DNA from: Bacillus sp. T3
GTDB taxonomy: Bacteria; Bacillota; Bacilli; Bacillales; Cytobacillaceae
Direction of reading: 5' to 3'
NCBI RefSeq assembly: GCF_033449965.1
Contig: NZ_CP137761.1
Location: 1,674,001 to 1,738,000 of the forward strand
DNA length: 64,000 nucleotides
Positions 36,908-46,481 of the stretch are shown here, in pieces; position 1 is the first letter of the stretch; the number at the start of each line of letters is the position of its first letter. The position numbers and the translations under genes were made by a program. The notes beneath the pieces are model-generated. The model searched no databases. It was not told where the DNA came from and worked only from the letters and a program-made list of their open reading frames with translations.

Positions 36908-38296
36908 ATGCTGGAGTATTACAATGTCACAAAAGAAGTATTAGCATCGATTTTAAAAAGTATCGATGAAGCGATTCATGTGGTGAATATAGAGGGTATC
37001 TCCGTTTTTTATAATGAAGTGGCTGCAAAGCACGATGGACTTAGTGTCCACGAGGTTCTAGGAAAACCCGTTCTCTCTGTCTTCCCCTCCTTAAATGAAA
37101 AGACCAGTACGCTCCTAAACGTGTTACAAACCAAACAACCCATTTACAATCAGCCTCAATCCTATGTCAATCTGCATGGCAAAAAAATCGAAACGATGAA
37201 TACGACGCTTCCTATATTTGACCAAGGAAAGATCATTGGTGCTGTTGAAATTGGGAAGGATTATTCACGGATTAAACAGCTTTATGAAAGATTGCTAGAT
37301 TTAGAAAATGGCTTTAAAAAATCTCAGGCTGTTGTAAAAAAACGAGTTCAATATAGTTTAGAAGATCTAAAAACAGTCAATCCGGCCTTCATCCACTTAA
37401 AGGCAGTAGCCAAAAAATTAGCTCGTTCTTCTTCCCCGATTATTGTCTATGGTGAGAGCGGAACAGGGAAAGAATTGTTTGTTCAAGGAATTCATGATGC
37501 TTCAAAGCGAAGGGATGCACCCTTTATTGCGCAAAACTGTGCTGCGATTCCGTCGAATCTGCTCGAAAGTATTTTGTTTGGAACGGCAAAAGGGAGCTAT
37601 ACTGGAGCCATCGAACGTCCTGGACTGTTTGAACTGGCAAATGGTGGCACCCTATTCCTTGATGAACTTCACGCCATGCCGATTGAGCTTCAAGCAAAGC
37701 TATTGAGGGTCATTGAGGATGGGGTTGTTAGAAGGGTTGGAAGTACAAAAAACGTATCGTTTGATGTTCGCATCATTGCGGCGATGAATCTACATCCCTT
37801 AACAGCCGTAGAACAAAATAAACTGAGGCCTGATTTATTTTACCGTCTTAATGTTCTTTCGATTGAGCTTAGTTCACTGCGAGAACGAGCGGAGGATATT
37901 CTTTTTCTTGCTGATTATTTTATTGAACATTATAACCAAATTCTCGATAAAAGCGTGAAAGGACTCCGGCCGGAGGTTGAAAAAATATTTATCGACTATA
38001 GCTGGCCAGGGAATGTGCGTGAATTAAAGCACTGCATTGAATACATGTTAAATGTATCGGACCATGACTTGCTCGACCTTGGGGATTTGCCCATATTTTT
38101 AAAGCAGTCGCCAATGCATTCGCACCGAAATAAGCCAGAAAATCTTTCTTTACGAGAGCATATTGAGGATTGTGAAAAAAAGTTAATATCCAAGGCACTA
38201 TCCTTATCAAGCGGAAATGTAAAGAAGGCTGCAAGTCTGCTCGATATTCCAAGACAAACGCTACAATATAAAATGAAAAAATATGGTGCTGATTAA
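36908..38296 (+). CDS. kamR: Sigma-54-dependent activator of the lysine locus (KamR-like)
   Basis: 462 residues. Domains: PAS sensor (about 10-115), AAA+ domain with Walker A YGESGTGKELFV, sigma-54 contact loop GSYTGAIERPG (GAFTGA variant), Walker B GGTLFLDELHAM, arginine-finger region, and a C-terminal Fis-type helix-turn-helix (KKAASLLDIPRQTLQYKMKKY). No phosphorelay receiver, so a small ligand is probably sensed by PAS. It lies directly before kamA. A KamR regulator of kamA with sigma-54 is known in B. thuringiensis; assignment is by context. Confidence 0.85.
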   Translation: MLEYYNVTKEVLASILKSIDEAIHVVNIEGISVFYNEVAAKHDGLSVHEVLGKPVLSVFPSLNEKTSTLLNVLQTKQPIYNQPQSYVNLHGKKIETMNTTLPIFDQGKIIGAVEIGKDYSRIKQLYERLLDLENGFKKSQAVVKKRVQYSLEDLKTVNPAFIHLKAVAKKLARSSSPIIVYGESGTGKELFVQGIHDASKRRDAPFIAQNCAAIPSNLLESILFGTAKGSYTGAIERPGLFELANGGTLFLDELHAMPIELQAKLLRVIEDGVVRRVGSTKNVSFDVRIIAAMNLHPLTAVEQNKLRPDLFYRLNVLSIELSSLRERAEDILFLADYFIEHYNQILDKSVKGLRPEVEKIFIDYSWPGNVRELKHCIEYMLNVSDHDLLDLGDLPIFLKQSPMHSHRNKPENLSLREHIEDCEKKLISKALSLSSGNVKKAASLLDIPRQTLQYKMKKYGAD

Positions 38297-38303
38297 TCGG
38301 CAC
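38286..38303 (+). promoter_or_regulatory. Candidate activator-binding dyad upstream of kamA
   Basis: GTGCTG-N6-CGGCAC, identical in both half-sites and spacing to 36834-36851. It overlaps the kamR stop codon and lies about 50 bases before the -24 element of kamA. Confidence 0.6.
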
Positions 38304-38353
38304 TTTTATTTTTGGCTTATACCGGTTTCGCTGAGCTTCCTCTCCTGCACTTT

Positions 38354-38369
38354 TGGCATGAAATGTGCA
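38354..38369 (+). promoter_or_regulatory. Sigma-54 (-24/-12) promoter of kamA
   Basis: TGGCATGAAATGTGCA has GG and GC dinucleotides at the correct spacing for TGGCACG-N4-TTGC. It is 35 bases before the kamA ATG. Confidence 0.8.
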
Positions 38370-38403
38370 TGTAATAAAGTAGATATGTATGGGAGGAATG
38401 ATC

Positions 38404-39849
38404 ATGAAACAGACACTATATAAACCTGCACGTCATTGGAAGGATATTGAACTCTGGAAAAATGTTACCGAAGAACAATGGAATGATTGGCTTTGGCAGC
38501 TTACCAATACAGTTAGAACATTAGAGGATTTACGGAAGGTAATCAATTTAACAACAGAGGAAGAGGAAGGTGTTCGAATCTCAACCAAAACGATTCCGCT
38601 AAATATTACACCCTATTATGCCTCGCTAATGAATCCCGATGATCCTCGTTGTCCGATTCGGATGCAATCAGTGCCGATTGGAAAGGAAATTAATAAAACA
38701 AAATATGATCTCGAGGATCCCCTTCATGAAGATGAAGATTCACCTGTTCCAGGCTTAACACACCGTTATCCTGACCGCGTACTATTTCTTGTTACAAATC
38801 AATGCTCGATGTATTGTCGCTATTGTACAAGAAGAAGATTTTCAGGACAAATTGGTATGGGTGTTCCGAAAAAACAAATTGATGCGGCAATTGCTTATAT
38901 TCGTCAAACACCTGAAGTCAGAGATGTCCTTCTGTCAGGTGGGGATGGATTGTTAATAAACGATAATATTTTGGAATACATCATAAAAAGCCTACGAGAA
39001 ATTGATCACGTCGAGATCATTCGCATTGGAACTAGAGCCCCTGTTGTCTTTCCGCAAAGAATCACCGAAAATCTATGCAATATCTTAAAAAAATACCACC
39101 CTATCTGGCTAAATACCCATTTTAATACATCCATTGAAATTACTGAGGATTCAAAACGAGCATGTGAAATGCTTGCAAATGCCGGAGTGCCGGTTGGAAA
39201 TCAATCAGTTATCCTCGCCGGCATAAATGACAGTGTACCAATTATGAAAAAACTAATGCATGACCTCGTCAAAATACGTGTTCGTCCTTACTATATTTAT
39301 CAATGTGATTTATCAGAAGGAATAGGTCACTTCCGCGCACCGATTTCTAAAGGATTAGAAATTATTGAAGGGTTAAGAGGACACACCTCAGGCTATGCCG
39401 TGCCAACATTCGTCTGTGATGCACCTGGTGGGGGCGGGAAGATTTCGTTGCAACCAAATTATCTTATTTCACAAAGTGCGGATAAGGTAGTGTTGAGGAA
39501 TTTTGAAGGTGTGATCACGTCCTATCCAGAACCGCAGAACTATGTACCAGGTACAGCGGAAGATTACTTTAAAAGTGTTTACTCAGAATATGAAAAGTAC
39601 CGATCAAACGTTGGTATATCCGCGATCATGAATGATAGTAAATTCAACCTCATTCCAGAAGATCTTCATCGTCTAGATAGAAGGCAAAAGTACCAGGTAG
39701 ACCCGAATCATACTTCACTAAAGGATAAACGCGAAAAACGGGACGAATTAAAAGAAAAGAAATTTAAAGCGCAGCAAAAATCAGTCAATAGTAAAGATGA
39801 AAAAAATAAAATAACGGTAAATGAAAAGGTGATTCGGGATGGCGATTAA
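38404..39849 (+). CDS. kamA: L-lysine 2,3-aminomutase
   Basis: 481 residues. It is a radical SAM, PLP-dependent enzyme interconverting L-lysine and beta-lysine. The cluster motif is CSMYCRYC; the GGDGLL and NTHFN segments and the C-terminal PTFVCDAPGGGGKI are family features. The last ~70 residues are a highly charged Lys/Glu tail as in other Bacillus KamA. The ATG follows GGGAGGA. Overlaps yokU by 11 bases. Its 3' end, from codon ~330 on, is found twice more downstream as fragments (44.46 and 51.38 kb). Confidence 0.95.
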   Translation: MKQTLYKPARHWKDIELWKNVTEEQWNDWLWQLTNTVRTLEDLRKVINLTTEEEEGVRISTKTIPLNITPYYASLMNPDDPRCPIRMQSVPIGKEINKTKYDLEDPLHEDEDSPVPGLTHRYPDRVLFLVTNQCSMYCRYCTRRRFSGQIGMGVPKKQIDAAIAYIRQTPEVRDVLLSGGDGLLINDNILEYIIKSLREIDHVEIIRIGTRAPVVFPQRITENLCNILKKYHPIWLNTHFNTSIEITEDSKRACEMLANAGVPVGNQSVILAGINDSVPIMKKLMHDLVKIRVRPYYIYQCDLSEGIGHFRAPISKGLEIIEGLRGHTSGYAVPTFVCDAPGGGGKISLQPNYLISQSADKVVLRNFEGVITSYPEPQNYVPGTAEDYFKSVYSEYEKYRSNVGISAIMNDSKFNLIPEDLHRLDRRQKYQVDPNHTSLKDKREKRDELKEKKFKAQQKSVNSKDEKNKITVNEKVIRDGD

Positions 39850-40120
39850 ATGTGAGTGGTGTGGCGGAAACGCAAGCAACGGTGAGAACACGGTTTACTG
39901 GGAGCTGCCCGATGGATCAAGGGCGATTGAAATAACGATGACACCGGCGTTTATATGCCAGGAATGTGGCATGGTGTATCAGAGCGAGAACATTATTAAA
40001 GAAATTGAAGATCAATTATTTTTAGTTGATACAAAACTAATCGGAAATTCAATTAGTTTTAAGGAATTAATGATATTACCTAGATTGTTGAAGAAAAATT
40101 ATTTCGATTTTTCTTCTTAA
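39839..40120 (+). CDS. yokU: YokU family zinc-ribbon protein
   Basis: 93 residues. CEWCGG near the N-terminus and CQECG at about residue 42 form a zinc ribbon. The rest is helical. The family sits next to kamA in Bacillus and is of unknown function. It overlaps the kamA stop and is followed by a terminator. Confidence 0.88.
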   Translation: MAIKCEWCGGNASNGENTVYWELPDGSRAIEITMTPAFICQECGMVYQSENIIKEIEDQLFLVDTKLIGNSISFKELMILPRLLKKNYFDFSS

Positions 40121-40138
40121 AGATTCTTTCAAACTAAT

Positions 40139-40168
40139 AAATGGCACTCAGAAATGGGTGCCATTTTT
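40139..40168 (+). terminator. Terminator after yokU
   Basis: ATGGCAC and GTGCCAT pair over a 10-base loop and are followed by five T residues. A related terminator follows the third yokU fragment at 51947. Confidence 0.8.
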
Positions 40169-40545
40169 ACATTTTTATTAAATTTCTTTCATATTCAGCA
40201 ATAAGGCCATATTCTTGAATAACACATATATAGAAAATCGGAATAGGTGAAAGATTGTAAGGATTTCGATTTAAACTTCTCAGACAATTCAATAGTTATC
40301 CACAAATAAACTGGGATTTTATAGTAAAATAAAAACTAGATATAAATAAACTCAAAACACAGAATTTATTTTGGAGGAAATTTCGGTAGTAAAAAATAGC
40401 TATTGATAAATTATTTCATGAACTTATTTACATTAAATAAAAAGCACATCTAATGCCTATGAATGGTGTCATATGAAATTATTTGAGTTTTTGCAGTTAT
40501 TGAATACTAGTTTAGTGCAAAATAAGCAAACTTGGAGGTTAAAGA
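40169..40545. other. AT-rich gap at the start of the accessory island
   Basis: 377 bases, markedly AT-rich. I see no convincing ORF, RNA or insertion sequence end. It must hold the promoter of the next two genes. Confidence 0.5.
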
Positions 40546-41793
40546 GTGAAGGATGATAATAATGAAGTTATCTCCAATAAATTACGTATAATTGTAGGAA
40601 TTATATTTATGGGGTTACTTTCGATAAAATTATATAGCTACATACAAAGTTCAAGTTTCGAAAAGTACTGGGTGTTGATACCATTTTTGCTTTTTCTAAT
40701 AACGTATATAGCTAAAGAATTATCTAATAAAAATGTAATTTCAGTATTTAGTTTACTTCTTATAACGATTTTTTCGACTATCATTCTGGGATTTATAGCC
40801 AAAATAAGCATTATTAATAATATCTATCAGGTGCACGAAGAATCAGTATTAGTGTTTTCATTTTTTATTTCTTTAATCTGTTTTGCAATGATTTCATATA
40901 GAAACAGGAAACCATTGGATATTATGACTGAAGACAAAGATGAGTTGTTTAATTTATTTTACATTAATACATCCAAAGTCCATGAAATAGCGATGTTAAT
41001 TGATAATAAAATTATGAAAACTATTGAGAGAGACCAAAGTTCTCAAGAAATACTAAAGTCTCAAGTATCAATGAATGTCAATAAGTCTGGTGTTGGAGGA
41101 ACTTCAATAAATCGATATATAGAAAATAATAACAAGAAAAGTGTTTATGAAAGTTTTGAAGTGAAGACAACTAAATCAATTATGCTGAGAAAGATATATT
41201 CATCTATCGAAAATAATGTTACAAATATCCAGAAACTAGGAAACATCGTACTATTTAAAAATATTGAATTAGAACAACGAAATACTGATGATACTGTAAT
41301 GGTATTAAATGTTTTGAAAGATGGGGGAATGAAACAGCTATCGAAAGATGATGATTTCGAGTTAAACATCTCTAAAATGATGGAAGAAATGTTAGATGAT
41401 TTTTCTATAGATTACACATTTAAACACAAAAAAAATAACTATTTGATTAGAATTCCTTATAAATCTAAGGAATATTTTGAAAATAGCTACTCTCATAATG
41501 ATTTGCAATTAGGGAAGCTTAGCATCATTGGTATATATAGAGGAGAAATAGACTTTTCCAAGATAGAAAGCATTTCATCGAAGTTTCTAGAGTTATTTTC
41601 AGAGTCATACAAGACTGAGTTACAACGAAATAATAATATAAATGGCGGTTTATTACTGAGTGTTCAACCAAATTCGGGGAAAGAACATGAGTTTAAAATC
41701 GAGTATCATAAACTTGATGGGAAGTATCATTTAATTGACTTAATAGCCATAATTCAAGAAATCAACATCAAAGGTGGTGAATTAAGTGGATAA
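40546..41793 (+). CDS. Membrane protein of a two-gene system with an AAA+ ATPase
   Basis: 415 residues from a GTG after GGAGG. Four N-terminal hydrophobic helices lie at about residues 12-30, 42-60, 65-88 and 100-120. The cytoplasmic part begins with LFNLFYINTSKVHEIAML and includes a Ser/Asn-rich linker, VKTTKSIMLRKIYSSI, LGNIVLFKNIELEQR and GKLSIIGIYRGEIDF. This order vaguely recalls DUF6414-type membrane-associated proteins, which I cannot verify. Codon use is very AT-rich compared with the kam genes. Overlaps the ATPase gene by eight bases, so the two products likely work together. Confidence 0.75.
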   Translation: MKDDNNEVISNKLRIIVGIIFMGLLSIKLYSYIQSSSFEKYWVLIPFLLFLITYIAKELSNKNVISVFSLLLITIFSTIILGFIAKISIINNIYQVHEESVLVFSFFISLICFAMISYRNRKPLDIMTEDKDELFNLFYINTSKVHEIAMLIDNKIMKTIERDQSSQEILKSQVSMNVNKSGVGGTSINRYIENNNKKSVYESFEVKTTKSIMLRKIYSSIENNVTNIQKLGNIVLFKNIELEQRNTDDTVMVLNVLKDGGMKQLSKDDDFELNISKMMEEMLDDFSIDYTFKHKKNNYLIRIPYKSKEYFENSYSHNDLQLGKLSIIGIYRGEIDFSKIESISSKFLELFSESYKTELQRNNNINGGLLLSVQPNSGKEHEFKIEYHKLDGKYHLIDLIAIIQEINIKGGELSG

Positions 41794-43351
41794 ACTTCTA
41801 TACATTTATGATAGTAAGTACATAGATACATTAAAAGACGAATTAGTAGATTTTGATTTTGTTACTTTAACTTCAATAGTAAGAGAATGTGGTCAGGTGA
41901 GTGAAATATACAGATTAGATATTTCACAGCATGTAATTGATTTAACGACTTTTTTCTTTGATACGTGTAACAATAGATGGCACCTTGGTGTATTGGAAGA
42001 ATATATCATTGAAATGCATAATCAAATTGAACATGTTATATTCTCTTTAGCTAAAACTGAAGAGCAAAAATTTATGGACACATATCCATTTTTATTTTCT
42101 AAAGAAAGTATTCATTATTGTCAAGTAGAAGACGAAGGAAACGAAACGAAAGATCAAGAGTCTAAAGAAATCATTTCAATTAATTCGAATACAAATGAAA
42201 TTCTCATATATGAAAACATTAGTGATATTTATAACTGTAACAGTGAGATGAACATATTTAATTTCTCTCAGCTTGTTAAAGACTTTAATGGTCTTAATGC
42301 TAATTTTAATTTTGAGAAAATAAAAGAAGATATTCACTACTTAATTGATCTAACGACTTTAGTTGAGTATCTTAGATACAGGAAGGATCAAGTCTTTATA
42401 TATGAATTGATTTTTAATAATTTAATGGGGAATGAAAATATTAGGTACCTGATCCATGATAAATCTGTAAATACTATGAATGAAATATTCCCATTTATCT
42501 TCAAAGAACAGAAAATATTTGATGAAAAAGTTATCGATACATGCATAACAAGTGAACCAACTGATCATAAAATAAGCTTATCTGAAGATATTGATTTAAT
42601 AACTAGCACTCTAAGTAAGCAATTACAAGGACACAATGATTTTAAACATGCATTTAAGTCTAATTTGCTAAAGTTCAAATTATTAAATAGGATAGGACGA
42701 CGCAAAATTATGTCTATATTCATATGTGGAAAATCAGGTATTGGTAAAACAGAATTTGCTAGATTACTTTCTCAGATTATGTATCCAACTGAAGAGCAGA
42801 TTAAACTTAATTTTGGTAATTACTCAAGTGAAGGCGTTTTGAACAGCCTTATCGGGTCTCCATTAGGTTATGTTGGAAGTGAAAAGGGAGGAGAATTGGT
42901 TAATAAAATTAATGAATCAGGATCCAAAGTTATACTGATCGATGAATTTGAAAAGGCTGATGAAAAAGTGTTCAATTTCTTCTATGAGTTGTTAGAAGAT
43001 GGTCAATTTACAGATAGAGAAGGACACGTACATGATCTGGACGGTTATATAATAGTATTCACATCAAATCTTAATACGGATAATTATCACACACATATAC
43101 CAGAACCACTACATTCAAGATTTGATATGAAATATTTTTTTACACCATTAATTGTAGATGAAAAATTACATTTTATCCAATCATATAGTTCTAAATTAGT
43201 TCAAAACTTGGAAGATGAATTTAGAATTAGTTTTGATAAAGATAATTTAAAAAATAAACTAATAGATTTAGTAGAATACGATAACTTACGGGATATCAAG
43301 AGAAATATTGAAGATATAATTATTTCTGAAATGGATTTAAACTCCATATAA
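41786..43351 (+). CDS. ClpB/ClpA-D2-like AAA+ ATPase with a novel N-terminal region
   Basis: 521 residues. The first ~290 residues are unrecognised, acidic and apparently helical. The C-terminal ~230 residues are an AAA+ module: Walker A FICGKSGIGKTEFAR, pore-side region LIGSPLGYVGSEKGG, Walker B VILIDEFEKAD, sensor 1 VFTSNLNTD and arginine finger region PLHSRFDMKYFF. LGYVGSEKGG resembles the GYVG pore loop of Clp unfoldases. There is no Clp N-domain, zinc finger or protease partner. Linked to the preceding membrane protein. Function unknown; defence or quality control are guesses. Confidence 0.82.
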   Translation: MDKLLYIYDSKYIDTLKDELVDFDFVTLTSIVRECGQVSEIYRLDISQHVIDLTTFFFDTCNNRWHLGVLEEYIIEMHNQIEHVIFSLAKTEEQKFMDTYPFLFSKESIHYCQVEDEGNETKDQESKEIISINSNTNEILIYENISDIYNCNSEMNIFNFSQLVKDFNGLNANFNFEKIKEDIHYLIDLTTLVEYLRYRKDQVFIYELIFNNLMGNENIRYLIHDKSVNTMNEIFPFIFKEQKIFDEKVIDTCITSEPTDHKISLSEDIDLITSTLSKQLQGHNDFKHAFKSNLLKFKLLNRIGRRKIMSIFICGKSGIGKTEFARLLSQIMYPTEEQIKLNFGNYSSEGVLNSLIGSPLGYVGSEKGGELVNKINESGSKVILIDEFEKADEKVFNFFYELLEDGQFTDREGHVHDLDGYIIVFTSNLNTDNYHTHIPEPLHSRFDMKYFFTPLIVDEKLHFIQSYSSKLVQNLEDEFRISFDKDNLKNKLIDLVEYDNLRDIKRNIEDIIISEMDLNSI

Positions 43352-43861
43352 CACTGTCATTCCTTCATTAATGTAATATTTATACATATTTTTTAAGGTG
43401 TCTTACTAAACAAACGGGAGCGATTGTTGAATAGAAAGACTATTTCTTATGCAATGCAAGAATTAGATAAAACACTACTACATCATTTTATCTGCCACAC
43501 CATTCCAACTATGTTGTCGTTACCAAAATAGGTTTAAAATAAGTAATTAGAGATGAACAAATTATTCATTTTATATAACAAGTTAATGTTTATAGTATTT
43601 AGTGATAATTTAATATAATAAATAGCAAAGAAAAGTATACATTAAAAAACGAGAGTGCAGCTTGTCACTTCTTAACTTTTAAGGCTACCTGGTATCTAAT
43701 TCTCATTTAGCCTTAAAAAAGGAGGGCAAGCTTTTCTTATTGTCTAAGGAGTGGTTTCCTTTTAGGATTTTGAAGAAGCAGAGACTCTTGTGTGGGCTAA
43801 AAATACAGATTATACAAATGCACTAAAGTAAAATTGGTTGTAATATTTATAAAGAAAGAAG
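43352..43861. other. Gene-poor AT-rich stretch in the island
   Basis: 510 bases without a supported gene. A possible 35-codon reading frame starts with a TTG near 43427 (NRKTISYAMQELDK), but nothing supports it. A long imperfect hairpin lies at 43659-43732. The stretch may be decayed sequence between cargo genes. Confidence 0.45.
43659..43732. other. Long imperfect inverted repeat
   Basis: AGCTTG...CTTTTAAGGCTA (43659-43686) pairs with TAGCCTTAAAAAAG...CAAGCT (43707-43732) around a ~20-base loop. No insertion sequence or RNA family is recognised. Confidence 0.5.
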
Positions 43862-44293
43862 ATGAAGAAAGTGAACAAATCGAAACTGTTGTCTTATGCC
43901 ACAGGTGGTTTGTTATCTTTTATTGGGATCAGTGGAGTAATTGTTGGACTTTTGTTTGTAATAGAACCAGACGGAAGATGGGTGGGGGTGAACACGGATC
44001 TATTAAAGAATACACCATTCGTTAACTTTATGATTCCAGGAATCCTGTTATTTGCCGTCAATGGGGTCGGTAGTCTGATAGGCACTTTTTTAGTATTAAA
44101 AAAACACCATAATAATGGAATTGCCACCATCTTTTTAGGAGTAGCAATGATTATTTGGATTTCTGCAGAAGTATACTGGTTTGGTTGGATTAGTAGTGGG
44201 CTACAAATAACATTCTTAGTAGTCGGTGTGGTTGAGGTAGTTTTAGGATATTTCTTACATGAACAGGATCGTCATCGGGCACACATACATTAA
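43862..44293 (+). CDS. Four-helix membrane protein, unknown
   Basis: 143 residues with four hydrophobic segments (about 12-32, 52-75, 82-100, 108-128) and a His-rich C-terminal tail (HEQDRHRAHIH). The start context GAAAGAAG is weak but acceptable. It looks like small integral membrane proteins of unknown role. It is the last gene before the second kamA fragment. Confidence 0.65.
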   Translation: MKKVNKSKLLSYATGGLLSFIGISGVIVGLLFVIEPDGRWVGVNTDLLKNTPFVNFMIPGILLFAVNGVGSLIGTFLVLKKHHNNGIATIFLGVAMIIWISAEVYWFGWISSGLQITFLVVGVVEVVLGYFLHEQDRHRAHIH

Positions 44294-44462
44294 ATTAGTG
44301 GAGGTTTTTTGAAAACGTCTAGTTCTGGTGAACATGTGGAGTACGGGAAACATTTTGTAAATAGTCAATAACCAAAACAGGACAAATAGTCATTATGTCT
44401 AATTAAAGCTGCAAATCAAGATAATTATCTTCTTGTTTTGCAGTTTTTTGGTTATTTAAAAG

Positions 44463-44933
44463 TACTTACAATAAAAAACGCAGTCCCTACCTTCGTTTGT
44501 GACGCTCCTGGTGGGGGCGGGAAAATTGCTCTGCAACCGAATTATTTGATTTCTCAAAGTGCAGATAAAGTAGTGTTGAGGAATTTTGAGGGTGTGATCA
44601 CATCCTATCCAGAACCACAAAACTATATCCCAGGCACAGCAGAAGTCTACTTTAAAGGTGTATATCCGGATTATGAAAAGTACAAATCCAATGTTGGAAT
44701 ATCCGCTATCATGAATGACGGTAAATTCAACCTCATTCCTGGAAGATCTTCATCGCCTTGATAGAAGGCAAAAGTACCAGCAAGACCCGCAGCATTCTTC
44801 CCTAAAGGATAAACGTGAAAAACGGGACGAATTAAAAGAAAAGAAATTTAAAGCTCAGCAAAAATCAGTCAATAGTAAAGATGAAAAAAATGAAATAACG
44901 GTAAATGAAAAGGTGATTCGGGATGGCGATTAA
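44463..44933 (+). pseudogene. kamA 3'-end fragment, second copy
   Basis: From about 44480 the sequence encodes AVPTFVCDAPGGGGKIALQPNYLISQ in pieces and continues to the KamA C-terminus. It is about 88% identical in DNA to the kamA 3' end by eye, mostly at silent sites. It lacks the first ~330 codons with the radical SAM motif. A CCTGG at 44738-44742 shifts the frame (CCGG restores IPEDLHR). The sequence immediately before (TACTTACAATAAAAAACG) is shared with the third copy but not with kamA. Confidence 0.9.
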
Positions 44934-45203
44934 ATGTGAGTGGTGTGGAGGAAACGCAAGCAGCGGCGAGAACACGGTTTACTGGAGCTGCCTGATGGTT
45001 CAAGGGCGATTGAAATTACATTGACACCGGCGATTATCTGCCAAGAATGTGACATGGTGTACCAGCTCGACGACATCATAAAAGAAATTGAAGATCAATT
45101 GTTTTTAGTAGATACAAGGAAAATAGGAAACTCAATAAGTTTTAAGGAGCTTAAGGAATTTCCTAGATTGTTGAAGAGAAACTATTTTGATTTCTCTTCT
45201 TAG
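44923..45203 (+). pseudogene. yokU second copy (frameshifted)
   Basis: Begins MAIKCEWCGGNASSGENTVYW, then loses one G at about 44985 (TGGAGC for TGGGAGC) and continues in the next frame to FDFSS. The second zinc pair reads CQECD. It could be a functional YokU if the deletion is a sequencing error. Confidence 0.8.
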
Positions 45204-45214
45204 GTTACAAGTTT

Positions 45215-45244
45215 TAGCACTCCGAGATGGGTGCTTTTTTTTTT
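45215..45244 (+). terminator. Terminator after the second yokU
   Basis: AGCAC and GTGCT form a short stem with a 10-base loop followed by about nine T residues. Confidence 0.6.
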
Positions 45245-45289
45245 GGAATATACTGCAAACAAGTAAAAAGTTCTGCATGAATTATTTTA

Positions 45290-46099
45290 TTAAAAATAAT
45301 TAAATGTACTTAACTTATAATTTTTCTCAGTGAATATTCTAATTAGTTTTGAGCGACAATTGATATTTATTTTTTTATATATGTGCTGCAGGTGTTTTTT
45401 TACTGTATCCTCACAAATAAACAAATTTTCACTAATTTCTTTGTTACTGTATCCCTTGCAAATAAGAATGATAATTTCAAATTCCCTTTGAGTCAGATTG
45501 TACTCTTTAAAAATTGTACCTTTAAGGTTAATTTGGTTTTTTCCTTGGGGGTGCAGTTGATACATGCGATGTGTTAAATGAGGTTTAATATAGTTTAATA
45601 TAAAAACATCTCTATCTGAGAAATCTGAACTTCCCTTTTCTCTATATAAACAAACTACTCCTAGTAAAATGTTATCGTACACAATATTAAGTACACAACC
45701 ATAATGCATACCTACAGGGCTATAAATTTTTTTGTAAATATCAGTGTTTTTACGAATAGAATCGGATAGGATATCTGTATCCCGAAAAACAGTCGAGTTT
45801 GGGAGCCAATACGCCCAGTTACCATAATCACCCTTTTGGATATTTTCATATTCAGAAAATAGATCATTAGGATTACTTATTCTTTCATAAGGATGCTTAT
45901 AAACAATAGGGGTAATAAGCGTTTTTTGATTTTCTGCATTACTCCCAATGAAAAATGTTGCAATGTCAAAAGGAACTGCGCCCTCAAGTTTCTTTAAAAA
46001 TGACATTCTCATTTCTTCATCGTTGGTAGAATTAATGTTGAGAATAATATCTGAAATAATTAACCATTCTTTATCCGAAAGTGTCAACAAATAAATCAC
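45290..46099 (-). CDS. LuxR family transcriptional regulator
   Basis: 269 residues. The N-terminal ~190 residues form a GAF-like sensor domain without phosphorylation features. The C-terminal helix-turn-helix is LTQREFEIIILICKGYSNKEISENLFICEDTVKKHLQHIYKK in parts, a standard GerE/LuxR domain. It diverges from the cytochrome-flavoprotein operon across a 504-base gap with two perfect palindromes, so it probably controls that operon. Confidence 0.88.
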   Translation of the reverse strand: MIYLLTLSDKEWLIISDIILNINSTNDEEMRMSFLKKLEGAVPFDIATFFIGSNAENQKTLITPIVYKHPYERISNPNDLFSEYENIQKGDYGNWAYWLPNSTVFRDTDILSDSIRKNTDIYKKIYSPVGMHYGCVLNIVYDNILLGVVCLYREKGSSDFSDRDVFILNYIKPHLTHRMYQLHPQGKNQINLKGTIFKEYNLTQREFEIIILICKGYSNKEISENLFICEDTVKKHLQHIYKKININCRSKLIRIFTEKNYKLSTFNYF

Positions 46100-46376
46100 C
46101 TTCCTTCTTAATCAAGTACTCTTGTATGTCATTCTATACACTAAGCTATATTTTACCCTCTTAATCTAGTTAAAAAGAAATTAATATTTGCCCAATTTTT
46201 GAAATATGCCATACGATTTTCTGAACCAGTTATCTAGTATCAATAACCTCTAATCACCATTAACCACACCTTATTTTTCCGCATTCTACTTGTAAGGCAT
46301 GCTTTATATTCTCTACTATACCTTCAGATTAAATAAATTTCATATAAACATTATATAAATATCATTTTAAAAATGA

Positions 46377-46394
46377 ATACCACTAAAGTGGTAT
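46377..46394. promoter_or_regulatory. 18-bp palindrome in the LuxR/cytochrome gap
   Basis: ATACCACT-AA-AGTGGTAT is a perfect dyad of the size bound by LuxR-type dimers. Confidence 0.55.
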
Positions 46395-46481
46395 AAATCG
46401 AGTGAAACTATGCTTTCGGACAATATTAGAGCTTTACAAAATACCATATACTCATTCATTAAGGGGTGTGTAAAAAATTTA

